Shown: positions 52,983-61,280 of the stretch, piece after piece
Numbering within the stretch: position 1 is the first letter of the stretch
Layout: the number at the start of each line of letters is the position of its first letter
Assembly (NCBI RefSeq): GCF_046297875.1
Contig: NZ_JBKBHD010000001.1
Span: 1,116,001-1,180,000 of the forward strand
Length of the DNA: 64,000 bases
Source: Parvibaculum sp046297875
GTDB lineage: Bacteria > Pseudomonadota > Alphaproteobacteria > Parvibaculales > Parvibaculaceae
Direction of reading: 5' to 3'
Translations under genes and position numbers: made by a program
The notes under the pieces: model-generated
The model's database searches: none
What the model saw: only the letters and a program-made list of their open reading frames with translations
What the model was told of the DNA's origin: nothing

Positions 52983-54505
52983 TGCACGGGCCCCCTGAAG
53001 TTTGTCTGTCGGGCGGCAGTCTTGCCGCTGGCGATGTCCGTCACGATGAAGGCGAAATCCGCTTCGCCGGCGTCCAGCCTGTCGAGACGGTTCGCAGGCA
53101 AGCTCACGAAAAGGCGGACATTGGCGAGCGAATCCGCTTCGACATGAACGATCGTTTCATCTTCTCCCGCATGGCCGGAGCGCGTCAGCGTGGCACCTTC
53201 GAGGCCGGAAATCGAGACGCGATAGTCATGCGCCTGATGTTCCTTGTTGAGGATCTTCAGCTGATAGCCATTGCGGATGCCGCCATCGGACAGTACGACG
53301 AAAAGCGGGTTGCGGTCGGCAAGTACGCTCACATCGAGCGTCGAACGGGTGCTGAGCCCGAACAGCATGATCGCCGAGACGAGAACGAGCAGCACCGAAT
53401 AGAGAATGGTGCGCGGGCGCCAGATGCTCAGACGCGGCGTCTCGCCCGCCTTGCGGCGCTCCTGGTTGCGGAACGTATCATAGGTGATGAGGCCGCGAGG
53501 GCGTTCCACCTTGTCCATGATGTCGTCGCAGGCGTCGATGCAGAGCGCGCACTGGATACATTCGAGCTGCATCCCGTCGCGAATGTCGATGCCCATGGGG
53601 CAGGCCGCCACGCATTGTCCGCAATCGATGCAGTCGCCGCGGCCTTCCCAGCTTGTCCCCTTCTTGTGGGGGCCGCGCTGCTCGCCCCGGTCCTCGCGAT
53701 AGGAGACGAGGAGCGATTCCTCGTCGAACATCGCGCCCTGAATGCGCGGCCAGGGGCACATATAGATGCAGACCTGTTCGCGGGCGATGGCGCCCAGCGT
53801 ATAGGTCGTCATCGTGAAGATTGCGATGAAAAGATAGGCGATGGGCGGCGCCTCGAAACTCAGAAGCTGACGGCCAAGCGTCGGCGCGTCGGCAAAATAG
53901 AAGACCCAGGCGCCGCCCGTCGCCAGCGCGATCAGCAGCCAGACAATATGCTTGCCGGTCTTGCGTGCGATCTTCGTCCCGCTCAGTGGCGATTTGTCGA
54001 GACGGATGCGTGCGGCGCGATCGCCCTCGAAGAAGCGTTCGACATGGATGAAGAGATCGGTCCAGACCGTTTGCGGGCAGGCATAGCCGCACCAGACGCG
54101 GCCTGCCACGCTCGTTACCAGAAAGAGGCCGAACGAGGCGAGAATGAGCAGGCCGGTGACGTAATAGAATTCCTGCGGCCAGATTTCGAGAAAGAAGAAA
54201 TAGAAGCGCCGCGCCGGAAAATCGAGCAGCACCGCCTGATCCGGCAGACCCGGCCCCCGGTCCCAGCGCAGCCAAGGCGTGATGTAGTAGATCGCCAGCG
54301 TCACCACCATCACGAGCCATTTCAGGCGGCGGAAATTGCCATGCACGAGTTTCGGATAGACCTTCACCCGGCTTGCATAAAGCGGCCGGTTCTTTTCCGA
54401 ATTGACGGCGGTGTAGCGTTCGCCCTCCACCCCGTGCGGGTTCGCGCCCGCAGCTGCCGCAGCTTCGGCGGCGAGGCGTTCAAGGGACATGGCAGTCTCG
54501 GTCAT
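52979..54505 (-). CDS. ccoG: Cytochrome c oxidase accessory protein CcoG/FixG
   Basis: A 508-residue membrane protein with two ferredoxin-like [4Fe-4S] motifs, CIDCGQCVAACPMGID and ECIQCALCIDACDDI (about 283-320), and at least five transmembrane helices. The N-terminal part includes YPKLVHGNFRRLKW. It reduces or handles copper for cbb3 maturation. A periplasmic immunoglobulin-like C-terminal domain (about 400-508) is present. It is the first gene of ccoGHIS, 75 bases after ccoP. Confidence 0.95.
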   Translation of the reverse strand: MTETAMSLERLAAEAAAAAGANPHGVEGERYTAVNSEKNRPLYASRVKVYPKLVHGNFRRLKWLVMVVTLAIYYITPWLRWDRGPGLPDQAVLLDFPARRFYFFFLEIWPQEFYYVTGLLILASFGLFLVTSVAGRVWCGYACPQTVWTDLFIHVERFFEGDRAARIRLDKSPLSGTKIARKTGKHIVWLLIALATGGAWVFYFADAPTLGRQLLSFEAPPIAYLFIAIFTMTTYTLGAIAREQVCIYMCPWPRIQGAMFDEESLLVSYREDRGEQRGPHKKGTSWEGRGDCIDCGQCVAACPMGIDIRDGMQLECIQCALCIDACDDIMDKVERPRGLITYDTFRNQERRKAGETPRLSIWRPRTILYSVLLVLVSAIMLFGLSTRSTLDVSVLADRNPLFVVLSDGGIRNGYQLKILNKEHQAHDYRVSISGLEGATLTRSGHAGEDETIVHVEADSLANVRLFVSLPANRLDRLDAGEADFAFIVTDIASGKTAARQTNFRGPVQ

Positions 54506-54580
54506 CGGCGTACTCGAGGATTGCTCCCCGGCGGTGCCGGACGGTTTACCGTCTGGCCGTGACGGGCGGGCGAAATCTCG

Positions 54581-55462
54581 TTATTCGCCGCCGCCGAGGG
54601 AGTGCACAAAAAGCGTGAGCGACTTGATAGTTGCCTCGTCGAGACGTCCGCCCCAAGCGGGCATAGTGCCTCTGCGTCCGTTTGACACGGATTCGATGAT
54701 GCTCGCACGGTCGCCGCCATAGAGCCAGACGGCGGTGTTGAGCGCGGGTGCGCCAAGCTCGCGGCTGCCCACGCCGCCTTCGCCGTGGCAGGCGACGCAC
54801 TGGCTTGCGAAAACCTCCTCGCCGCGGGCTGCCGCTTCGGCATTTTCGGCGCGGTCGGTCAGCGACAGCACATACTCCGCCACATCGGCAATCTCGGCCC
54901 GTGTCAGCAAGCCGTCGCGGCCATAGGCCATCATGATGTTGTTGCGCGTGTCGGCATCGGCTTCCCAGCGGATGCCGTGGACCAGCGTGTAGTGAATATC
55001 GTCGAGCGTGCCGCCCCAGATCCAGTTGTCGTCATTGAGATTGGGGAACCCCTTGGAGCCCTGTGCGCCGGAGCCGTGGCAGGGGGCGCAATTGTCGCCG
55101 AAGGCGGCCTTGCCCGCGCCCAGTGCCAGTTCCATCAGTGCCGGATCGGCTGCGACTTCCGTCAGCGGCAGTTCGGCAATCTGCTGCATGGCGCCGGCGC
55201 GGCTTTCATTGACGGCGGCAAGTTCGCGCATCACGACATTGCGCTGTTCATAGCCGATCACGCCTTTCGTGTAGGTCCAGCCTTCGGTGGTGAGATAGGG
55301 CCAGGCCGGCATCACCACCCAATAGGCGAAACACCAGACGATGGTCGCATAGAAGGTGTAGATCCACCATTTCGGTAGCGGGTTGTTGAGCTCGCGGATG
55401 CCGTCCCATTCATGGCCGGTCGTCTCGACGCCGGTGACATCGTCCTTGTGCTTCTCGCTCAT
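54581..55462 (-). CDS. ccoP: cbb3-type cytochrome c oxidase subunit III (CcoP)
   Basis: A 293-residue diheme cytochrome c subunit that passes electrons into the oxidase. A single N-terminal membrane helix (about 33-56) follows GHEWDGIRELNNPLPKWW. Two heme c sites read CAPCHG and CVACHG (about 132 and 222), each with a downstream methionine ligand. The start overlaps the ccoQ stop (ATGA). Confidence 0.96.
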   Translation of the reverse strand: MSEKHKDDVTGVETTGHEWDGIRELNNPLPKWWIYTFYATIVWCFAYWVVMPAWPYLTTEGWTYTKGVIGYEQRNVVMRELAAVNESRAGAMQQIAELPLTEVAADPALMELALGAGKAAFGDNCAPCHGSGAQGSKGFPNLNDDNWIWGGTLDDIHYTLVHGIRWEADADTRNNIMMAYGRDGLLTRAEIADVAEYVLSLTDRAENAEAAARGEEVFASQCVACHGEGGVGSRELGAPALNTAVWLYGGDRASIIESVSNGRRGTMPAWGGRLDEATIKSLTLFVHSLGGGE

Positions 55463-55680
55463 GCTCCGCTCTCCGTGTCCTTCTTGCCGTTCTTCGGCTT
55501 GCCGGCCTCTCCGGGCTCTCCTTCCTCCAGGGGAAGGGCGGCCAGATGGTCGAATTTCTGCTTGTTCGAGGGGCGGAGCGCATAGACGAGCACAATGGCG
55601 AACAGCACCACCATGAGTATCAGTCCGCCCGTGCCGAACCAGGTTCTCGCAAGGTCATATGTCGTTGCGCTATCCACCAC
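55459..55680 (-). CDS. ccoQ: cbb3-type oxidase subunit CcoQ
   Basis: A 73-residue single-helix subunit (membrane helix about 17-37) with the family end-of-helix motif YALRPSNKQKFD. Two consecutive GTG codons (55680 and 55677) could start it; AGGAG spacing fits the second better. It lies between ccoO and ccoP with a 6-base gap and a 4-base overlap, and stabilises the complex. Confidence 0.92.
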   Translation of the reverse strand: MVDSATTYDLARTWFGTGGLILMVVLFAIVLVYALRPSNKQKFDHLAALPLEEGEPGEAGKPKNGKKDTESGA

Positions 55681-55686
55681 GTACTC

Positions 55687-56418
55687 CTACTGCCGGAAGT
55701 CGGCATTCTCGTAGGCGTTGAAGTCCACGAGCGTCCCAAGCATCTGCATGTAGGCGATCAGCGCGTCGAGCTCGGAAATCATTTTCGGATTGCCGTCGAA
55801 GTCCCGTGCCTGCGCCTTTGGATAGCGCTGCATCAGCCCGTCGATATCGGCGTCGGGCGTTGCCTGCGCCTCGAGGTCCGCGCGCGCATTCTCGATATGC
55901 TCGTCCGTATAGGGCACGCCCGCACGGGCAAGTGCGCGCAAGCCGTTCTCGATATTGCGGTAGTCGAGCGGGCGGCGTTCGAGAAAGGGATAGCCCGGCA
56001 TCACCGATTCCGGCACCACGGCGCGGGGATCGGCCATGTGCAGGCGGTGCCACTCGTCGGAATATTTGCCGCCGACACGGGCGAGATCCGGCCCCGTGCG
56101 CTTCGAGCCCCACTGGAAGGGATGATCGTACTTGCTCTCGGCGGCCAGCGAATAATGGCCGTAGCGTTCCACTTCCGAGCGGAGCGAGCGGATCATCTGG
56201 CTGTGGCAGTTGTAACAGCCCTCGCGGATATAGATGTTGCGGCCGGCAAGTTCGAGCGGGCTGTAGGGACGAACGCCCTTCACATCCTCGATCGTGCTCT
56301 TGATGAGGAATGTCGGCACGATTTCGACAAGCCCGCCGATTGCAACCGTAATCAGCGTGAGAACGAGGAGGAGAATCGAGTTCTTCTCGATCTTTTCATG
56401 CGAGAATTTCTTGAACAT
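55687..56418 (-). CDS. ccoO: cbb3-type cytochrome c oxidase subunit II (CcoO)
   Basis: A 243-residue monoheme cytochrome c subunit. An N-terminal membrane anchor (about 13-33) is followed by REGCYNCHSQMIRSL with the heme-binding CxxCH at about 72-76. The distal methionine is likely in VVPESVMPGYPFLE. I take the ATG at 56418 (MFKKFSHEKIEKNS); the open frame upstream lies antisense within ccoN's end and does not match the family. Eleven bases separate it from ccoN. Confidence 0.95.
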   Translation of the reverse strand: MFKKFSHEKIEKNSILLLVLTLITVAIGGLVEIVPTFLIKSTIEDVKGVRPYSPLELAGRNIYIREGCYNCHSQMIRSLRSEVERYGHYSLAAESKYDHPFQWGSKRTGPDLARVGGKYSDEWHRLHMADPRAVVPESVMPGYPFLERRPLDYRNIENGLRALARAGVPYTDEHIENARADLEAQATPDADIDGLMQRYPKAQARDFDGNPKMISELDALIAYMQMLGTLVDFNAYENADFRQ

Positions 56419-56429
56419 GACCTTGCTCC

Positions 56430-58109
56430 TCACTCGGCGGGTTGCGCTGTTGCGCGCGCGGGCGCCGGAACGGACAGGGGCTCGCCTTCGCGTACGCGGC
56501 CCTTGATGGTCATCCAGCAATTGTAGACCATGATCAGTGCACCGGCGAGGAACAGCACGCCGCCCAGCGCACGGATGACATAGAAGGGATGCATGGCGGC
56601 GACGGTTTCCGCGAAGGAATATTCGAGGAAGCCCTGCGCATCATAGGCGCGCCACATCAGGCCCTGCAGGATGCCCGACACCCACATAGCGGTGATGTAG
56701 AGAACGATGCCGATGGTGGCGATCCAGAAGTGCCAGCTCACCAGGGCGAGCGAGTAAAGGCGCTCGCGTTTCCACAGCCAGGGAATGAGGCAGTAGATGG
56801 CGCCGAAGGAAATGAAGCCGACCCAGCCGAGCGCGCCGGAGTGAACATGGCCGATGGTCCAGTCGGTGTAATGCGAGAGCGAGTTCACCGCCTTGATCGA
56901 CATGACCGGGCCTTCGAAGGTCGACATGCCGTAGAAGGCGACGGAGACGACGAGCATGCGGATCACGGGGTCCGTGCGCAGCTTGTCCCAGGCGCCCGAC
57001 AGCGTCATGAGGCCGTTGATCATGCCGCCCCATGACGGCATCCACAGCATGATCGAGAAGGTCATGCCGAGCGTCTGCGCCCAGTCCGGCAGCGCCGTAA
57101 AGTGCAGATGGTGCGGGCCCGCCCAGATATAGATGAAGATCAGCGACCAGAAGTGGACGATGGAAAGCCGGTAGGAATAGACCGGCCGCTCGGCGCGCTT
57201 CGGCACGAAGTAGTACATCATGCCGAGGAAGCCGGCGGTCAGGAAGAAGCCCACCGCATTGTGCCCGTACCACCACTGGATGAGCGCATCCTGCACGCCG
57301 GGGAAGAGCGCATAGCTCTTGGACGAGGTCAGCGTCTCTGGGATCGCGAGATTGTTGCCGATATGCAGCATCGCGATCGTCACGATGAAGGCGAGGTAGA
57401 ACCAGTTGGCGACATAGATGTGCGGTTCCTTGCGCTTTGCGAGCGTGGCAAGGAAGACCAGCAGATAGACGACCCAGACGATGGTGAGCCAGATATCGGC
57501 ATACCATTCGGGCTCGGCATATTCCTTGGACTGGGTGACGCCCATCAGATAGCCGGTGGCGGCGATCACGATGAAGAGCTGATAGCCCCAGAAGACGAAC
57601 CAGGGCGCGATGTCGCCCGCAAGGCGTGCGCGGGAGGTCCGCTGAACCACATAGAAGGATGTTGCGATCAGGGCATTGCCGCCGAAGGCGAAGATCACCG
57701 CCGAGGTATGAAGCGGGCGCAGGCGGCCGAAATTCAGGAAATCCGTGTCGAAATTCAGCACCGGAAAGGCGAGCTGGAACGCAATGATGACGCCGACGAG
57801 GAACCCGGCAACGCCCCAGAAAAGCGTGGCGATGGCACCTGCCTTGATGACGCCATCGGCATAGCCGGTGCCGTCATCGGCAAGCGGTCCGCCCTGCGTC
57901 GCGTTCATGTGGCGGTTGCCGATCGCCATGACGCCGGCGAGGAACGCGGCGACGAAGATCCATGAATGGACCGCCATCGGCACGTCCTGCGCATTGGCCG
58001 CAATGGCTAGGAAGAGAAATGCGCCGGCGATGAGAGAGATCACGACAGCCCATGCCGCCGTTGTCATCGTGCCGGGAGGGGTGGTTCCGGGCGCGCCTGA
58101 AATCGCCAT
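56430..58109 (-). CDS. ccoN: cbb3-type cytochrome c oxidase subunit I (CcoN)
   Basis: A 559-residue heme-copper oxidase catalytic subunit with 12 or more membrane helices. Conserved histidines for the low-spin heme and binuclear centre are in RPLHTSAVIFAFGGNA, WWYGHNAVGFFLTAGFLG, IYIWAGPHHLHFTALPDW and HYTDWTIGHVHSGALGW. This high-affinity terminal oxidase supports respiration at low oxygen. It heads the ccoNOQP operon, and a FixK/FNR-type palindrome lies 136 bases upstream of the start. Confidence 0.97.
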   Translation of the reverse strand: MAISGAPGTTPPGTMTTAAWAVVISLIAGAFLFLAIAANAQDVPMAVHSWIFVAAFLAGVMAIGNRHMNATQGGPLADDGTGYADGVIKAGAIATLFWGVAGFLVGVIIAFQLAFPVLNFDTDFLNFGRLRPLHTSAVIFAFGGNALIATSFYVVQRTSRARLAGDIAPWFVFWGYQLFIVIAATGYLMGVTQSKEYAEPEWYADIWLTIVWVVYLLVFLATLAKRKEPHIYVANWFYLAFIVTIAMLHIGNNLAIPETLTSSKSYALFPGVQDALIQWWYGHNAVGFFLTAGFLGMMYYFVPKRAERPVYSYRLSIVHFWSLIFIYIWAGPHHLHFTALPDWAQTLGMTFSIMLWMPSWGGMINGLMTLSGAWDKLRTDPVIRMLVVSVAFYGMSTFEGPVMSIKAVNSLSHYTDWTIGHVHSGALGWVGFISFGAIYCLIPWLWKRERLYSLALVSWHFWIATIGIVLYITAMWVSGILQGLMWRAYDAQGFLEYSFAETVAAMHPFYVIRALGGVLFLAGALIMVYNCWMTIKGRVREGEPLSVPAPARATAQPAE

Positions 58110-58811
58110 GTCCCGCTATCCTTGTTTTCGTTGCCTCGATGGCGGGACGGCGGGACCGGCAAGGCGCGAATCGCGCCACCTGAAGCCCCCCATCCAGCTC
58201 GCGAAAACCCTATCACAGGTAAGGATATGAGTGAATCGGCCAGCTTGCCGCGCTGCAAAATGTCACATTTGCGGGGCCGGCCCATTCGCGGGTGACGGCT
58301 GGCGGATGAAATGCCGGGTGGCGTTCCCAGCAGGGTCGAGTACGGAGTGTCGAACCGCGTTAACCAAAATTGGCGAAGCATTGCAGAAGAGAGATCGGCC
58401 GGTCTTGCTGCGCCAGCCGGACGATACGGGCAGATTCAATGTTTTGCCGACAACACATGAGTTTGTTCATTCATTTTACCCACAATAAGACTGTGCCAAA
58501 CCAGTATGTCGTGATAATTGAGACCGCCCGTCAGGGTGGCAAGATTGCGAAATTCTGTGAAAGCAGCTATTCCGCCTCCGCCTCGTTAGAGGCAACCGGG
58601 CGGCAAAGCGCGATATCAGGGGAGCAAACCGCATCTTGAAACCTGACAGGCGCGAGACAGGCATCATGTCTTGCCGCAATGCCCGATGGAACGATTTCAA
58701 ACGGCCGTTCCACCGGTCCTCTAGAACAGAAGAGCTCAAGCTCTCGCCGTAACACCAAGCCTTCGACGCACTCAACTTGCAAAGGGGTGCCGATCCCACG
58801 GGGAGGTTATT
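58110..58811. other. 702-base intergenic region between ccoN and the RND exporter gene
   Basis: This is the longest non-coding stretch in the window and should hold divergent promoters for ccoNOQP (minus strand) and the exporter (plus strand). The part near 58440-58560 is AT-rich compared with its surroundings. Apart from the FixK/FNR-type site at 58245-58258 and a GGGAGG ribosome site at 58801-58806, I recognise nothing. An 85-codon plus-strand frame (58231-58488) exists but has no recognisable features, and I do not call it a gene. A small RNA cannot be excluded. Confidence 0.5.
58245..58258 (-). promoter_or_regulatory. Candidate FixK/FNR-type site upstream of ccoNOQP
   Basis: TTGC-CGCGCT-GCAA fits the FixK2 consensus TTG(A/C)-N6-(T/G)CAA exactly and is a palindrome in its half-sites. 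It lies 136 bases upstream of the ccoN ATG. In many Alphaproteobacteria, ccoNOQP is activated under low oxygen by FixK/FNR-class regulators through such a site. The -10 region at the expected distance is weak. Confidence 0.55.
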
Positions 58812-61169
58812 TTGCAGCGTATTGAAAATATCGTGTTTGGCCTGCGTGCGCCGATCCTCGTCCTTCTGCTGATCTTCACGATCACCATGGGTTTTTTCGC
58901 GTCCCAGCTCCGTATGGACGCGGGCTTCACGAAAATGCTCCCGATCGGGCATCCCTATATCGAAACCTTCTTCGAGTATTCGGAAAGCTTCGGTGGCGGT
59001 AACCGCATTCTCGTCGTTCTCGAAAACAAGGAAGGCGACATCTTCGAGCGCGACTTCCTCTACAAGCTGAACGACATCACGCAGGATCTCTTCTATATCC
59101 CCGGTGTCGCGCGTCACACGGTGACGTCGCTCTGGACGCCGAACACGCGCTTCATCGCCGTCACGGAAGAAGGGCTTGAAGCGGGCGACGTCATCCCGGC
59201 GAATTTCGCGGGCACCGATGCCGACATCGATACGGTCATGCAGAACACGCTGCGCGCCGACCTTGTCGGCCGTCTCGTCTCCACCGACTTCCAGGGCGCG
59301 ATGATCCGCGCCGAGCTTCTCGACTTCAACCCGGAGACGCAGCAGCGCCTCGACTATTTCGAAGTGGCGAAGAAACTCGAGTCGGAACTGCGTGACAAAT
59401 ATGTTTCCGACACGACCGATGTGAAGATCGTCGGTTTCGCCAAGCTCACCGGCGATATCGCCGACGGCGCCGGTTCGGTCGTATTCTTCTTCTCCATCGC
59501 CTTCGTCCTGACCTGCTTCATGATGTGGCTCTATTGCCGTTCGTGGATTCTGACGGCGGTCACGGTCGGCGCCTCGCTCTGCTCGCTCGTCTGGCAGTTC
59601 GGCCTGCTCCACATTCTCGGTTTCGGTCTCGATCCGCTTGGCGTGCTTGTGCCGTTCCTCGTGTTCGCCATCGGCGTCAGCCACGGTGTGCAGCAGATCA
59701 ACATGGTGGGCGCGGAAATGGCGGCCGGCCTCGACAAGATGGCCTCCGCCCGCGCAACTTTCACCTTCCTGTTCCGTCCCGGCGTCGTCGCGCTTCTGAC
59801 GACGCTTGCGGGTTTCGCGACGCTCTACATCATTCCGATCGGCATGATTCAGGAGCTGGCGATCACCGCCTCGATCGGTCTCGGCTTCAAGATCATCTCG
59901 AATCTCATCATGCTGCCGCTGCTCGTTTCCTATGTGGCGCCGCCGGAAAAGGAATATGGCGAGAAGGTTCGCCGCGCGATGGAAACCCGCGCCAAGCTCT
60001 GGCCGGCCCTCTCGAAGCTTGCCACGCCGAAGATCGCGTTCCCCTTCGTTGCGCTGTGCTTCACCATTGCGATGGTCGGCCTCTATGAGGCGCGCGACAA
60101 GCAGATCGGCGACGTGCATGAGGGTGCGGGCGAGCTTTGGCCGGATGCGCGTTACAATCAGGACAGCCGCTATATCGCGGAGAAATTCGCTCTCGGCCTG
60201 AACGTGCTCACCGTCATCGTCGAATCCGACAGCGTGGTCTGCATCGACTACGGCAAGATGCACCATCTCGAAAAGATGAGCTGGTACATGCGCAACGTCG
60301 ATGGCGTTCAGTCCGTCATCAGCCTTCCCGTTCTTGCCCGTGCCATCAACAGCATGTGGCAGGAAGGCAATCCGAAGTGGCGCAATCTGCCGCGCAATTC
60401 GGCAGCGCTGGCCCAGGCCACATCGAGCATCGCGAGCGCATCCGGCGTCGTGAACACGGACTGCTCCACGGCGGCGGTCGCGATCTTCATTCGCGATACC
60501 AAGGCCAAGACGGTCAATCATGTCCGGGCCCAGCTCGAGACCTATATCGCCGAGCACCCTTATGACGGGCTCAACATGCGCATCGGCACCGGCAACGTGC
60601 CGATCGTCGCGGCGACGAACGAGATCGTGCACAAGTCCGAGCTGCCCATGCTGCTCTATGTGTATGCGGTCATCATGACGCTTGTGATCATCACCTATCG
60701 CGAGTGGCGCGGTGCGCTTTGCTGCGTGCTGCCGCTCATCCTCGCAACGATCATCGGCGACTGGTTCCTCACCGCCTTCGGCGTCGGTCTCAAGATCTCG
60801 ACGCTGCCCGTGCTCGCCATCGCCGTCGGTATCGGCGTCGACTACGGCATCTATGAGTACAACCGCATGCAGCGCTACATGCGCATGGGCAAGACCCCGC
60901 ATGAAGCCTACCTGCAGGCGCTTTACGACGTGGGTTCGGCGACGATGTTCACCGGCCTCACGCTCGCCATCGGCGTCAGCACCTGGGCTTTCTCGGCGCT
61001 CAAGTTCCAGGCGGATATGGGCCTGCTCCTCACCTTCATGTTCATCGTGAACATGCTCGGTGCGGTGACGCTGCTGCCGGCTCTCGTCGCGGTGTTCGAG
61101 TATCTCTGGCCGCTGAAGCGCAAGCCGCTTTCCGAAGAGGAAGCACGCGCGGTGATGCGCGGTCACTGA
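58812..61169 (+). CDS. RND-superfamily (MMPL-like) exporter
   Basis: A 785-residue transporter with about 12 transmembrane helices in two groups, each preceded by a large extracytoplasmic domain (about 35-205 and 425-605), the layout of COG1033-type RND/MMPL proteins that move lipids or hydrophobic molecules. Key segments are PFLVFAIGVSHGVQQ (about 283-297) and AIAVGIGVDYGIYEYNRM (about 672-690), where the second holds the acidic residue expected in the proton-relay helix. The start codon is TTG at 58812, with GGGAGG six bases upstream. No membrane-fusion partner is adjacent. The substrate is unknown. Confidence 0.9.
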   Translation: MQRIENIVFGLRAPILVLLLIFTITMGFFASQLRMDAGFTKMLPIGHPYIETFFEYSESFGGGNRILVVLENKEGDIFERDFLYKLNDITQDLFYIPGVARHTVTSLWTPNTRFIAVTEEGLEAGDVIPANFAGTDADIDTVMQNTLRADLVGRLVSTDFQGAMIRAELLDFNPETQQRLDYFEVAKKLESELRDKYVSDTTDVKIVGFAKLTGDIADGAGSVVFFFSIAFVLTCFMMWLYCRSWILTAVTVGASLCSLVWQFGLLHILGFGLDPLGVLVPFLVFAIGVSHGVQQINMVGAEMAAGLDKMASARATFTFLFRPGVVALLTTLAGFATLYIIPIGMIQELAITASIGLGFKIISNLIMLPLLVSYVAPPEKEYGEKVRRAMETRAKLWPALSKLATPKIAFPFVALCFTIAMVGLYEARDKQIGDVHEGAGELWPDARYNQDSRYIAEKFALGLNVLTVIVESDSVVCIDYGKMHHLEKMSWYMRNVDGVQSVISLPVLARAINSMWQEGNPKWRNLPRNSAALAQATSSIASASGVVNTDCSTAAVAIFIRDTKAKTVNHVRAQLETYIAEHPYDGLNMRIGTGNVPIVAATNEIVHKSELPMLLYVYAVIMTLVIITYREWRGALCCVLPLILATIIGDWFLTAFGVGLKISTLPVLAIAVGIGVDYGIYEYNRMQRYMRMGKTPHEAYLQALYDVGSATMFTGLTLAIGVSTWAFSALKFQADMGLLLTFMFIVNMLGAVTLLPALVAVFEYLWPLKRKPLSEEEARAVMRGH

Positions 61170-61194
61170 TCGCCGGACACACGGCTCGAAATCG

Positions 61195-61233
61195 AAAGGG
61201 CGGCCCTCGAAAGAGGAGCCGCCCTTTCTCTTT
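61195..61233 (+). terminator. Rho-independent terminator of the RND exporter gene
   Basis: A 10-bp stem (AAAGGGCGGC/GCCGCCCTTT) extends into an inner CCTC/GAGG pairing with a GAAA tetraloop and is followed by CTCTTT. It lies 26 bases past the stop codon. Confidence 0.85.
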
Positions 61234-61280
61234 GGCCGCAGCGGATGAGGGAGTCCGCCTTTACTCTTGCGGCCGGAGGA

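Noticed and set aside
50529..53147. An 872-codon plus-strand frame opposite ccoI and ccoH
   Set aside because: It is a reverse-complement shadow of conserved genes, with no motifs and a composition typical of such shadows.
58231..58488. An 85-codon plus-strand frame in the ccoN-exporter intergenic region
   Set aside because: No ribosome-binding site and no recognisable features; the frame is short enough to occur by chance in GC-rich DNA.
58476..61166. An 896-codon open frame on the minus strand opposite the RND exporter gene
   Set aside because: It has no recognisable domain and is rich in His, Arg, Asp and Glu as expected from reading GC-rich codons backwards. The plus-strand gene has a Shine-Dalgarno site, conserved motifs and a terminator.
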